Assembly: GCF_002154575.1 (NCBI RefSeq)
Contig: NZ_MUBA01000013.1
Coordinates: 1-64,000 of the forward strand
Length of the DNA stretch: 64,000 nucleotides
DNA from: Streptomyces bobili
Lineage (GTDB): Bacteria; Actinomycetota; Actinomycetes; Streptomycetales; Streptomycetaceae
Reading direction: 5' to 3'
Shown here: piece by piece, positions 47,148 through 55,852 of the stretch
How the letters are laid out: each line of letters opens with the position of its first letter
Position numbering within the stretch: the first letter of the stretch is position 1
Position numbers and translations under genes: made by a program
The notes under the pieces: generated by a model
Seen by the model: only the letters and a program-made list of their open reading frames with translations
What the model was told of the DNA's origin: nothing
Database searches by the model: none

Positions 47148-47202
47148 CGGCCCGGTGGGGAGGGGCGGGGCGAACCCCGCTGCCGTTCCTCACCGGGCCG
47201 AC
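47148..47202 (-). terminator. Nested hairpin between two GT genes
   Basis: TCGGCCCGGTG (47148-47158) pairs with 47192-47202, and inside it CGGGG (47167-47171) pairs with CCCCG (47176-47180). It lies 22 bases after the stop at 47224 on the minus strand and may separate or attenuate the next gene. Confidence 0.6.
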
Positions 47203-47223
47203 TGGCCGGTCACAGCCGTCCCG

Positions 47224-48873
47224 TCAGACGGTGCTCTCGTTCCCGGAGCCCTCCGGCCCCGCCGTCGGGGCCGGCCTGCTCCGGTCCTTCGGCGCGGCCG
47301 GCGCCTGTGTGCCGGGCAGCAGCCGGCTGTAGATCTCGTCCAGGACGACGGCCTGCGCCTCCCAGGTCCACTGCGCCAGCAGCTCCGGGTCCTCGTAGGC
47401 CTTGCGGTAGCGGTCCGGGTTGGCGAGCACGGCCTTGACGGCGCGGACGTAGTCCTCGACGTCCTGGGCCTTGAAGACCTCGCCCTGGCCGGTCCTCTCC
47501 ACCATCTCCGCCATGGTGCGGATGTCGCTGACCACCAGCGGGAGCCGGGCCTGGGAGTACTCGAAGAACTTGTTGCTCAGGGCCAGTTCGTGGTTCGCCA
47601 GGTGGTGCAGCGGACTGACCGCCGCGTCCGCCGTGGACAGGAACTCGGGCACCTGCCAGTGCGGCACGAACGGCAGGACGTGGACACGGTCGCCGACGCC
47701 CAGTTCCTCGATCAGTTCGATGATCTTGGCGGTGGCGGGGAAAGGCTTGCCCGAGGGCGGCAGGGAGACCAGCGCGACATGCACGTCGGGCATCTTGACG
47801 AGGCCCTCGATCATGGTCTCGACACCACGCACCGGGTTGATGCCGCCGCAGTAGGCCAGCAGCGGGGTGTCCTCGTCGATCCCGCACAGTTCACGCAGGT
47901 CCGGCGTGGGCTCTACGTCGGCCACCTCGTCCGGCGCCGGCTGCATCACCGGGGCGTTGAGGACGACGTACGGCGTCTCCTTGAGCTTGTGGCCCTTGAC
48001 CAGCAGCTCGGCGAGCGAGGGGGAGACGGTGATCACGGCGTCGGAGAACACCGCGTGCTCCTTCTCCCAGGCCACGTGGCCCGGGATCCAGCGCTCGTGG
48101 TGGGAGTGCAGGCCGGGGACGAACTCGTGCGCGTCCCAGACCAGCTTGACCGGCCGGCCGGCGGCCCGGAGCCTGACGGCGGCACGGGCGCCGACGCCCA
48201 GCATGCGGAAGTCGTGCGCGTGGATCAGGTCGGGCTCGAGCTCGTCGATGTGCTTGGCGAAGGCGAGTTCGTAGTCCCACAGGTAGGGCAGCAGCTTGCG
48301 CCAGGCGCGCTCGCCCTTGGACACCTGCCAGAACTTGATGATCGCCTTGTCGAGCGGCGTGTCGAACTTCGTGCGCTTGCGCTTGGCCCGGCGCGTGGCA
48401 CGGGACCGCAGACCGACCCACTTGCTGGTTGCCTTGGCCGCGACCTTCGGCACCATGAGCCGGGCCGGCGAACCGCCGGCGCTCGGCTTGCCGGGTCCGT
48501 CGGCCGTGGCCGCGGCCGCACGGAAGCGGAGGTCGGCGCGCCATGCCTTCACCTGCTGCTTGCGGAACGACGCGACGTCGGACGACCGGTACGCGAGCGG
48601 ACTGCGGTAGCGCAGCCCCTTCAGTTCCTGCCTGCGGTGCGACAGCGGACTCGGCTTGGGCACCAGCCGGACCTCGGCTTCACCGATGTTCCAGGTCTGG
48701 ATCTCACGGGTGTTCGAGATGCCGAAGAGGATGACGTCCCATCCCGCTTCCGCGGCGGACCGGGCCGACTTCTGGACGCGGGAGTCGTTCCTGACTCCGT
48801 TGTCCACGAGCATCACGATTCGGCCTCGGGATCCCTTGGGCCGGCGCTGCCCGTCAGCGCTGTCGAGCTCCAT
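47224..48873 (-). CDS. GT4 family glycosyltransferase
   Basis: A ~549-residue GT-B protein starting at ATG 48873 (MELDSADGQRRP). The N-terminal Rossmann half begins GRIVMLVDNGVRNDSRVQKS, a common start in Actinobacteria GT4s, and includes DLIHAHDFRMLG. The C-terminal half has TPLLAYCGGINPVRGVETMI and the donor-binding SNKFFEYSQARLPLVVSDI. A basic linker (RSRATRRAKRKRTK, about residues 177-190) interrupts the N-terminal half. A disordered Pro/Ala tail follows. It is divergent from the WbpI-like gene with 283 bases between them. Sugar specificity cannot be inferred. Confidence 0.86.
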   Translation of the reverse strand: MELDSADGQRRPKGSRGRIVMLVDNGVRNDSRVQKSARSAAEAGWDVILFGISNTREIQTWNIGEAEVRLVPKPSPLSHRRQELKGLRYRSPLAYRSSDVASFRKQQVKAWRADLRFRAAAATADGPGKPSAGGSPARLMVPKVAAKATSKWVGLRSRATRRAKRKRTKFDTPLDKAIIKFWQVSKGERAWRKLLPYLWDYELAFAKHIDELEPDLIHAHDFRMLGVGARAAVRLRAAGRPVKLVWDAHEFVPGLHSHHERWIPGHVAWEKEHAVFSDAVITVSPSLAELLVKGHKLKETPYVVLNAPVMQPAPDEVADVEPTPDLRELCGIDEDTPLLAYCGGINPVRGVETMIEGLVKMPDVHVALVSLPPSGKPFPATAKIIELIEELGVGDRVHVLPFVPHWQVPEFLSTADAAVSPLHHLANHELALSNKFFEYSQARLPLVVSDIRTMAEMVERTGQGEVFKAQDVEDYVRAVKAVLANPDRYRKAYEDPELLAQWTWEAQAVVLDEIYSRLLPGTQAPAAPKDRSRPAPTAGPEGSGNESTV

Positions 48874-49156
48874 ATATACGTGTGCCTTTCGTGATCTGAA
48901 GCTTCTGGCACGTTGCAGGAGCCCGCACGGAGGATCGAGCTCGCACACCAGTTCCGTTCAAAGCGGGCGTCTCGTGCATCGCACTTGCGCGCAGACGGCA
49001 CGGCCACATAACCCGGCCCGCATCAAAGCATACCGGCAGTGAGCCCCAGGCCCCTGCCCAGCCCGCTACCGCCCCCGGGCAGGCGCCGTCAATGGCGGGC
49101 ACGCCCGTATGATCGGGGTTCGGTCGTCAGTCGCTTATTCGGCAGGAGCAGTACAC

Positions 49157-50233
49157 GTGAAGGTCATCAGTGTCGTGGGGGCACGCCCCCAGTTGGTCAA
49201 GCTCGCCCCCATCGCGGCCGCTTTCGCCGACACACCCCACGAGCACGTCATCGTGCACACGGGCCAGCACTACGACGCGGACCTCTCCGATGTCTTCTTC
49301 TCCGGCCTGGGCATCCCGGACCCCGACGTCCACCTGGGTGTCGGCTCGGGCGGCCACGGCGCGCAGACCGGTGCGGTGCTCGCCGCCATGGACAAGGTGC
49401 TGGAGACGGAGAAGCCCGACTGGGTGCTGGTGTACGGCGACACCAACTCGACCGTCGCCGGCGCGCTTTCGGCGGTGAAGCTGCACTACCGGGTCGCTCA
49501 CCTGGAGGCCGGTCTTCGCTCCTTCAACCGGCGGATGCCCGAGGAGCACAACCGCGTCCTCACCGACCACGCCGCCGACCTGCTGCTCGCCCCGACCGAG
49601 GAGGCCATGCGCCACCTCGCGAACGAGGGCCTGGCCCAGCGCTCAACGCTCGTCGGCGACGTCATGGTCGACGTCTGCCTGCGCATCCGCGACGCCGTCC
49701 TCGCCGGTGAGCACCCGCGCCCGGCGCTGCCCGAGGGCATCGACGCGGACGCCCCGTACCTGGTGGCGACGCTGCACCGGCCGGACAACACCGACGACCC
49801 CGAGCGCCTCTCCGCCATCATCGGCTCGCTCGCCGCGCTGCCCGTCCCGGTGGCCCTGCTGGCGCACCCGCGCCTGGTGGCCCGCGCCGAGGAGCACGGC
49901 CTGAAGCTGAATCAGGGGTCGGTGCACGTCGGCCGTCCGCTCCCCTACGCCGGTCTGGTGGGCGCCGTCCTCGGCTCCGCCGGTGTCGTCACCGACTCCG
50001 GCGGTCTCCAGAAGGAGGCCTTCCTGCTGGAGCGCGCCTGCACCACCATCCGTCCGGAGACCGAGTGGGTCGAGACCCTCGAAGGCGGCTGGAACGTGCT
50101 CGTGCCGAACCCGCACGAGACGCCGGACTTCACGGAACTGGCCACCCGCCCCGCTCCCGACACCGAGCGCGGCACTCCGTACGGTGACGGGAACGCCGCT
50201 GTGCGCGCAGTGCAGGCGATCGTCGCGGGCTGA
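49157..50233 (+). CDS. UDP-GlcNAc3NAcA 2-epimerase (WbpI-like; WecB superfamily)
   Basis: A 358-residue non-hydrolysing 2-epimerase. GTG 49157 has AGGAG eight bases upstream. The opening MKVISVVGARPQLVKLAPI carries ARPQ, as in WbpI/WlbD, where ordinary WecB has TRPE. HTGQHYDADLSDVFFSGLGI, LVYGDTNSTVAGALSAVKLH and AHLEAGLRSFNRRMPEEHNR follow the WbpI pattern too. The C-terminal half has TDSGGLQKEAFLL. It would convert the gluco to the manno configuration as the last step to UDP-ManNAc3NAcA. WecB function (UDP-ManNAc from UDP-GlcNAc) is the main alternative. It leads a four-gene plus-strand unit. Confidence 0.85.
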   Translation: MKVISVVGARPQLVKLAPIAAAFADTPHEHVIVHTGQHYDADLSDVFFSGLGIPDPDVHLGVGSGGHGAQTGAVLAAMDKVLETEKPDWVLVYGDTNSTVAGALSAVKLHYRVAHLEAGLRSFNRRMPEEHNRVLTDHAADLLLAPTEEAMRHLANEGLAQRSTLVGDVMVDVCLRIRDAVLAGEHPRPALPEGIDADAPYLVATLHRPDNTDDPERLSAIIGSLAALPVPVALLAHPRLVARAEEHGLKLNQGSVHVGRPLPYAGLVGAVLGSAGVVTDSGGLQKEAFLLERACTTIRPETEWVETLEGGWNVLVPNPHETPDFTELATRPAPDTERGTPYGDGNAAVRAVQAIVAG

Positions 50234-50283
50234 TCCACGCCGCCCGTCCCGTCACCGTTCCACCAGTCTCTCGGAGCACCCCC

Positions 50284-51708
50284 TTGCGAAACGTGATCAA
50301 GCGCCTCAGCCCGCCGGCTCCGGGCGCGGTCCCGTCCGGCACCAGGACCACGGGGCCACGGCCCGACGGCGTCCGGCCGCACATGATCTACCTGGCCATC
50401 GGCTTCCCGCCGGCGGCGAAGAGCTGTGCGTACCGCATGCGCGAGACGGCGAACAAGTTCGTCGAACTCGGCTGGGACGTCACCGTCCTCACCATCGCGG
50501 AGGAGTCCTGGGAGCGGGAGTACGGCCTGGACCACACGCTCTCCGACCCGGTGGACCCGCGGGTGCGGATCGTCGAACTCCCGCTGGCCCGTGAGGACCT
50601 GGAAACCGACATCCGCCTGTTCACCGAGGACCGGGCGCTGAACCCGATCCGCTGGATGCAGCGGGAGCGGGCGCGCCATCTGGAGCACTTCCCCGAGCCG
50701 GTGTTCGGTGGCTGGCGGTCGGCGCTGGAACAGGGTGTCCTGGACATCCACCGCGAGTTCCCGGCCGACATGCTGCTGGCGAGCTGTGCCCCGTACGTGA
50801 ACCTGGCCGCCGCCTGGAAGCTGTGGGAGACCCACAAGATCCCCTACGCGATCGACTTCCGGGACGGCTGGTCGGTCGACGTCATCGGTGGCGGCGAGGC
50901 CTTCACCCGGGACTCCGAGGCCGGACAGTGGGAGGAGCGCGTCCTGTCGGACGCGACCGCGATCTGGTGCGTCAACGACCCGATCGCGGACTTCTACCGG
51001 GACCGCTACCCCGAGCTGGCCGAGCGGGTCCACGTCGTGCGCAACGGCTTCGACCCGGACAGCGTTCCGGAGGCGCACGGCGAGCCTGCCGCCGAAGAGG
51101 GTCTGACCTTCGGTTACCTGGGTTCCGTGAACTTCAAGCCCGCGTTCCTGGCCACCGTCCTGGACGGCTGGCGCGCCGCGCGCGAGCGCGACCCGCTCGT
51201 GGCGCGTTCCCGGTTCGAGATCCGCGGCCACATCGGCGCCGGCGCCAGCCGTGAGGCCAACGCCCACATGACGCTGATCCGCCAGGCCGAGGCCGATGGG
51301 GTGCTGTTCGGCGGCCCGGTGGCCAAGGCGGAGGTCGCGGCGACCTACGGCCGCTGGGACGCCCTGGTCCTGATGCTGGTCGGCGGCCGGTTCGTCACCT
51401 CGGGCAAGGTGTACGAATTCATGGCCTCGGGGCTGCCCGTGGTCTCCTGCCACGAGGTGGACCACGACGCCTCGCACGTGCTGGCCGGGCACCCGCTGTG
51501 GACCGGCGCCGTCGGTCTGGACGCGGAGGGCATCGCGGACTCGTTCGTGAAGGCGGCCCGGATGGCCGTCGAGGCCACCCCGGAGCAGCGGGCCGAGGCC
51601 CGTGCACACTCCGCGAGGTTCACCCGCGGCCTGCTGATGACCCCGGCCGCCGAGCAGCTCTCCCATGCCGTTCGGTCCACGCTCCTCACCGGGGGCGCGG
51701 GGGCATGA
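50284..51708 (+). CDS. GT4-like glycosyltransferase
   Basis: A 474-residue GT-B fold protein starting at TTG 50284, with GGAGCACCCCC before it. The conserved start of the fold is MIYLAIGFPPAAKSCAYRMR. Mid-protein features are YAIDFRDGWSVDVIGGG and AERVHVVRNGFDPDSVP. The donor-site area is SGKVYEFMASGLPVVSCHEV. This family (GT4, Gly-Phe-Pro-Pro type) transfers sugars to lipid carriers or growing chains. It follows the WbpI-like gene by 50 bases and its stop overlaps the next start by 4 bases (ATGA), so it is in a coupled operon. Confidence 0.83.
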   Translation: MRNVIKRLSPPAPGAVPSGTRTTGPRPDGVRPHMIYLAIGFPPAAKSCAYRMRETANKFVELGWDVTVLTIAEESWEREYGLDHTLSDPVDPRVRIVELPLAREDLETDIRLFTEDRALNPIRWMQRERARHLEHFPEPVFGGWRSALEQGVLDIHREFPADMLLASCAPYVNLAAAWKLWETHKIPYAIDFRDGWSVDVIGGGEAFTRDSEAGQWEERVLSDATAIWCVNDPIADFYRDRYPELAERVHVVRNGFDPDSVPEAHGEPAAEEGLTFGYLGSVNFKPAFLATVLDGWRAARERDPLVARSRFEIRGHIGAGASREANAHMTLIRQAEADGVLFGGPVAKAEVAATYGRWDALVLMLVGGRFVTSGKVYEFMASGLPVVSCHEVDHDASHVLAGHPLWTGAVGLDAEGIADSFVKAARMAVEATPEQRAEARAHSARFTRGLLMTPAAEQLSHAVRSTLLTGGAGA

Positions 51709-53351
51709 CCAGAGTCCGACGGGGGATCGGCGCGGTAGCCCGTGGGGTCCTGCACCCGAGGGTGCTGCGCACGGATGCGGGGGCCCGCGCCTGGCGGCTC
51801 GTGGTGACCGCGCCCGGACTGTCCGACGCGGTGCGTGCGCGGCTCGCCCGCCGGGTGGGCGGCGGCCTCGACCAGGCCAACCGCCCCGAGGGCGCGGTCC
51901 TCGCACTCAGCTCCGCGGCCCGCCGTACGACAGGTGCGCGCCACCGCGCCGACCTGCTCGGGGAGGCCGCGCGGGTCGAACTGGCCCGCGGCCGGGCCCC
52001 GCGCGCACTGGCCGCCGCCGTCTCGGCGGAACTCGCCTGGGCCGATGCCCGGTGGGCCGACGCGGACATCAAGGGGGCCGCCGCCTCCGCTGTGACGGCG
52101 CTCCAGCTCGCGTTCCACCGGGTGCTGCATTTCGACCGCACCAGCTCACCGCTCGCCGACGACCCGCGGGCCTACACAGCGCCCCTGCGCGCCGGCACGA
52201 CGGTCCGAGCGCTGACGAAGCCGGCTGGCCGCGCCACCCCGCCCACCACCCCGGCCGGACGGCCGCTGCGCCTGCTCTTCGTCACGCGCGGCAACGCCAA
52301 CTTCCTGCACCGGATCCGCGGCCACTACGAGGACCACCCCGATGTCGAGGTCCGCTCCCTGGACCTGCGCGACGAGCCGGCGCTCGACAAACTGGCCACC
52401 TCCCTGACCCGGATCGCCGCCCACCGTCTGGGCGGCGACGAGGAGTTCGGCCGCCAGGCCGAGGAACTCCTGCGTCCCCATCTGGACTGGGCCGACACCG
52501 TCTTCGTCGACTGGTGTGTCGGCCCCGCGGCGCTACTCACCTCCGTCGACCCCGGCACCACCCGGGTCGTCGTACGCCTGCACAGCGCCGAGACCTTCAG
52601 TCCGTGGCCGTACCTGGTCGACTTCTCGCGCGTGGACGACCTGGTGTTCGTGGGCGCCCATCTGCGGGACCTGACCGTGGCGGCCGTGCCTCAGCTGTCC
52701 TCGGACGCGACGCCCCGGCTGCACGTCGTCGCCAACGCCATGGACCTGGCCTCCCATGTCCGTCCCAAGGCGGACGACGCCCGGTTCACGCTCGGTCTGA
52801 CCGGCATCTCGTCGGTGGCCAAGGATCCCCGGTGGGCGATCCAGGTGCTGCGGATCCTGCGCACCCAGGACACTCGCTACCGGCTGTTCCTGCTCGGCGA
52901 GGACGTGGACGCCAGGCTCAGCGCCGCGTCCCGCGCCTACGCCCGGCACTACCGCCGGGACGTGGCCGAACTGGAACCCTCGGGCGCCCTGCGCAGGCTC
53001 GGACAGTTGGACGACGTGCCCGCCGCGCTGACCGAGGTCGGCGTGATCCTCAGCTCCTCCGTGCGGGAGAGCTTCCACTGCGGGTTCGTCGAGGGTGCCG
53101 CGAGCGGGGCCGTGCCGGTGGGCCGGGACTGGCCGTTCTTCGCGGGCAAGGCCAACGGCGCCCGCACGCTGTTCCCCGCCGACTGGGTCGTGGGCTCGGC
53201 CCAGGAGGCCGCCGACCGGATCCTCGAGGTCACGTCGACCGCCGAGGGCTGGCGGAAGGCCGCCCGGGCGGCGTCCGCGCATGCCCTGGAGTCCTGGGAC
53301 TGGCCGGTGGTGCGCGCGGAGTTCGACCGCCTGCTGCTCCCCGACCACTGA
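51705..53351 (+). CDS. GT4-type glycosyltransferase, paralogue of 44949-47090
   Basis: A 548-residue protein. The ATG at 51705 lies in ATGA with the preceding stop. A helical N-terminal ~180 residues (RARLARRVGGGLDQANRPEG region) precede a GT-B core beginning RPLRLLFVTRGNANFLHRIR and continuing LRPHLDWADTVFVDWCVGPA, RLHVVANAMDLASH, FTLGLTGISSVAKDPRW and SSSVRESFHCGFVEGAASGA. It aligns over most of its length with the 713-residue gene at 44949 but lacks about 165 N-terminal residues. The two probably have related but distinct acceptors in one polymer. Specificity unknown. Confidence 0.84.
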   Translation: MTRVRRGIGAVARGVLHPRVLRTDAGARAWRLVVTAPGLSDAVRARLARRVGGGLDQANRPEGAVLALSSAARRTTGARHRADLLGEAARVELARGRAPRALAAAVSAELAWADARWADADIKGAAASAVTALQLAFHRVLHFDRTSSPLADDPRAYTAPLRAGTTVRALTKPAGRATPPTTPAGRPLRLLFVTRGNANFLHRIRGHYEDHPDVEVRSLDLRDEPALDKLATSLTRIAAHRLGGDEEFGRQAEELLRPHLDWADTVFVDWCVGPAALLTSVDPGTTRVVVRLHSAETFSPWPYLVDFSRVDDLVFVGAHLRDLTVAAVPQLSSDATPRLHVVANAMDLASHVRPKADDARFTLGLTGISSVAKDPRWAIQVLRILRTQDTRYRLFLLGEDVDARLSAASRAYARHYRRDVAELEPSGALRRLGQLDDVPAALTEVGVILSSSVRESFHCGFVEGAASGAVPVGRDWPFFAGKANGARTLFPADWVVGSAQEAADRILEVTSTAEGWRKAARAASAHALESWDWPVVRAEFDRLLLPDH

Positions 53352-53362
53352 AGGACCTCTCC

Positions 53363-54493
53363 GTGACCTCGATACCGGCGCCCGGTCGCGACCGATTGCC
53401 GTCGCTGACCGGGCTCCGATTCTGGGCGGCGCTCCTCGTCGTCCTGTACCACCTGTCACGGCAGGTCGGCACCGTCCCCGTACTCAGCGAAGCGGTCTGG
53501 TACGGCCGTAGTGGCGTAACGTTTTTCTTCGTTCTGTCCGGCCTGGTGCTCGCCTGGACCTACGACGGTGCACACGTGCCCTCCAAGGTCTTCCTATGGC
53601 GCCGCTTCGCCCGGATCTGGCCGCTCCTCGCCGTCAGCACGGCCCTTTCGGTCGCCGTTTGGGCCGTCATGGACCGGGCCGTGTCCCTCAAGGCCGTGGC
53701 CGCGACACTGCTGTTGGTGCACGCCTGGTTCCCCGAGCCGGTCATGTTCACCGGCGGCAACCCGGCCGCGTGGTCACTCACCGACGAAGCCTTCTTCTAC
53801 CTGGTCTTCCCCGCGCTGCTGGCCCTGCTGGCAGGGCGGCGCGCCGGCACCTGGGCGTGGACCGCGCTCGCCGTCACCTGCGCGGCCCTCGTCCTGTGGC
53901 CCGCACTGTCCGGCCTCCAGCCCACCACCCGCAGCTGGGCTCTGGACTACCTGCCGCTTACCCGCTCGCTCCAGTTCGTGCTGGGCGTGGTGGCTGGGCT
54001 GGCCCTCAAACGCGGCTGGCGTCCCCCCGTCTCCCTGCCGGTGGCCGTCGGGCTCGTCGTCGCCTGGCATCTGGCCCTGATCCCCTGGCACCACGCCGTT
54101 CCCGACGCCCTCTGGTACAGCCCCTACACCGCCTCGCAGTGGCTCTCGACACCGATCTTCGCGGCCCTCATCTGCGCCGCCGCACGCGACGACCTCGACG
54201 GCCGCCGCACCGGCCTCGGCGGGCCGTGGATGATCCGGCTGGGCCACTGGTCGTTCGCCTGGTACCTCATCCACGAGATCGTGATCCGCGCCGCCGTCTT
54301 CCACTGGGGCAAGCCCGCCCCCGGCGGCGCCACCCTCGTCTTCTGGGCGGGCGTCCTCCTGGCCAGCCTGGCCGCCGCCGGCGCCGCCTACCAGTGGGTG
54401 GAACGCCCCGCCGAGCGATGGCTGCGCCGGATCGGCCCCGCCGTCCGCCGCACCCGGCAGCCTGAGATCCCCGCGCCCGTGAACGCTCGCTGA
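53363..54493 (+). CDS. Acyltransferase 3 family membrane protein
   Basis: A 376-residue integral membrane O-acyltransferase. GTG 53363 follows GAAGGA. Near the N-terminus LPSLTGLRFWAALLVVLYHL carries the family His in the first membrane helix, and GRSGVTFFFVLSGLVLAW is the second conserved block. About ten hydrophobic helices follow, for example FLVFPALLALLAG-like (YLVFPALLALLAGRR) and WSFAWYLIHEIVIRAAVFHW. Relatives acetylate or succinylate sugars of surface polysaccharides from the cytosolic side. It closes the WbpI-GT-GT unit, 11 bases after the previous gene, and is followed by a strong terminator. Confidence 0.88.
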   Translation: MTSIPAPGRDRLPSLTGLRFWAALLVVLYHLSRQVGTVPVLSEAVWYGRSGVTFFFVLSGLVLAWTYDGAHVPSKVFLWRRFARIWPLLAVSTALSVAVWAVMDRAVSLKAVAATLLLVHAWFPEPVMFTGGNPAAWSLTDEAFFYLVFPALLALLAGRRAGTWAWTALAVTCAALVLWPALSGLQPTTRSWALDYLPLTRSLQFVLGVVAGLALKRGWRPPVSLPVAVGLVVAWHLALIPWHHAVPDALWYSPYTASQWLSTPIFAALICAAARDDLDGRRTGLGGPWMIRLGHWSFAWYLIHEIVIRAAVFHWGKPAPGGATLVFWAGVLLASLAAAGAAYQWVERPAERWLRRIGPAVRRTRQPEIPAPVNAR

Positions 54494-54494
54494 A

Positions 54495-54543
54495 ACGCCT
54501 CCGGCCCCTGCCCGTACGAATACGGGACAGGGGCCGGAGGCGT
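54495..54543. terminator. Very strong bidirectional terminator
   Basis: A 22-bp stem (54495-54516 with 54521-54543) with a single bulged A at 54527 and a CGAA loop, between converging stops at 54493 (+) and 54560 (-). Confidence 0.9.
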
Positions 54544-54559
54544 GGCCCCACGGGGCAGT

Positions 54560-55843
54560 TCAGCCGCCGATGACAACCCGCCGGACGCCCTTCCAGGCCT
54601 CCGGGTCGGTCGTACGGCGACCGTCGACGAGGACCGTGACGTCCGGCAGGTCGGCCGGGGTCAGCGAGCGGTACTCGGCGTGGTCGGCCTGGAGGATCGC
54701 GGCCGTGACCTTCTCGCCGGCGTGCGGGGTCAGACCGTGCGCCGCCAGCTCCTCGTCCGTGTACATCGGGTCCGAGACGAACGGAACCGCGCCGCGCGCC
54801 TTGAGCGCCTCGACGGTCGGGAAGACGCCCGAGAACGCGGTCTCCTTGACGCCACCGCGGTAGGCGGCGCCCAGCACGAGCACGTTCACCCCGCTCAGGT
54901 CGCCGTAGGCGGCGGCCAGCAGGTCGACGGCGTACTCCGGCATCGCGGCGTTCGCCTCACGCGCGGAACGCACGACGGTCGCGGCCGGGTCGTTCCACAG
55001 GTACATCCGCGGGTAGATCGGGATGCAGTGCCCGCCGACGGCAATGCCGGGCTGGTGGATGTGGCTGTACGGCTGCGAGTTGCAGGCGTCGATGACCTTC
55101 TTGACGTCGATGCCGTTGCTGTCGGCGAACCGCGCGAACTGGTTCGCCAGGCCGATGTTGACGTCCCGGTAGGTGGTCTCGGCGAGCTTGGCCAGCTCGG
55201 AGGCCTCCGCGGTGCCCAGGTCCCACACGCCGTTGGCCTGGGGCAGGTCGGCGCGCTCGTCGAAGTCGAGGACCTGCTCGTAGAACTCCACACCGCGCGC
55301 CGTCGAGGCCTCGTCGACGCCGCCGACCAGCTTCGGGTAGCGGCGCAGGTCGGCGAAGACCCGGCCGGTCAGGACGCGCTCCGGCGAGAACACCAGGTGG
55401 AAGTCCTCACCGGCGGTCAGGCCCGAACCCTCGGCCAGCATCGGCGCCCAGCGGGTGCGCGTGGTGCCGACGGGCAGCGTGGTCTCGTACGAGACGAGCG
55501 TGCCCGGCTTCAGACCCTGGGCGATCGCCTTCGTCGCGGAGTCCATCCAGCCGAAGTCCGGGGTGCCCTCGGCGTCGACGAACAGCGGCACGACCACGAC
55601 GACGGCCTCGGACTCGGCGACCGCGGACGCGGTGTCCGTCGTCGCGCTCAGCAGCCCGGCGTCGACGGCCTGCTTGAGCTTGACGTCGAGGTCGTGCTCA
55701 CCCGGGAAGGGCTCGACACCGGCGTTGACCAGCTCGACGACCTTCTCGTTGACGTCCGCACCGATGACCCGGTGCCCCTTGGACGCGAACTGCACGGCCA
55801 GCGGAAGCCCGATCTTGCCGAGCGCTACTACACAGATGTTCAT
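54560..55843 (-). CDS. UDP-N-acetylglucosamine 6-dehydrogenase (WbpA/WecC family)
   Basis: A 427-residue NAD-dependent UDP-sugar dehydrogenase that oxidises C6 of UDP-HexNAc to the uronic acid. The NAD motif is VALGKIGLPLA (about 6-16; the usual GxGxxG is slightly altered to ALGKIG). SYETTLPVGTTR, FSPERVLTGR and the catalytic loop VGGHCIPIYP with Cys273 are all present. The C-terminal UDP-binding domain begins around VLVLGAAYRGGVKETAFSG. In this context it makes UDP-GlcNAcA, the first step toward UDP-ManNAc3NAcA. It is the last gene of the minus-strand unit, 9 bases after the GT2 gene. UDP-ManNAc dehydrogenase (WecC) is the alternative. Confidence 0.88.
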   Translation of the reverse strand: MNICVVALGKIGLPLAVQFASKGHRVIGADVNEKVVELVNAGVEPFPGEHDLDVKLKQAVDAGLLSATTDTASAVAESEAVVVVVPLFVDAEGTPDFGWMDSATKAIAQGLKPGTLVSYETTLPVGTTRTRWAPMLAEGSGLTAGEDFHLVFSPERVLTGRVFADLRRYPKLVGGVDEASTARGVEFYEQVLDFDERADLPQANGVWDLGTAEASELAKLAETTYRDVNIGLANQFARFADSNGIDVKKVIDACNSQPYSHIHQPGIAVGGHCIPIYPRMYLWNDPAATVVRSAREANAAMPEYAVDLLAAAYGDLSGVNVLVLGAAYRGGVKETAFSGVFPTVEALKARGAVPFVSDPMYTDEELAAHGLTPHAGEKVTAAILQADHAEYRSLTPADLPDVTVLVDGRRTTDPEAWKGVRRVVIGG

Positions 55844-55852
55844 GGACGGTGG

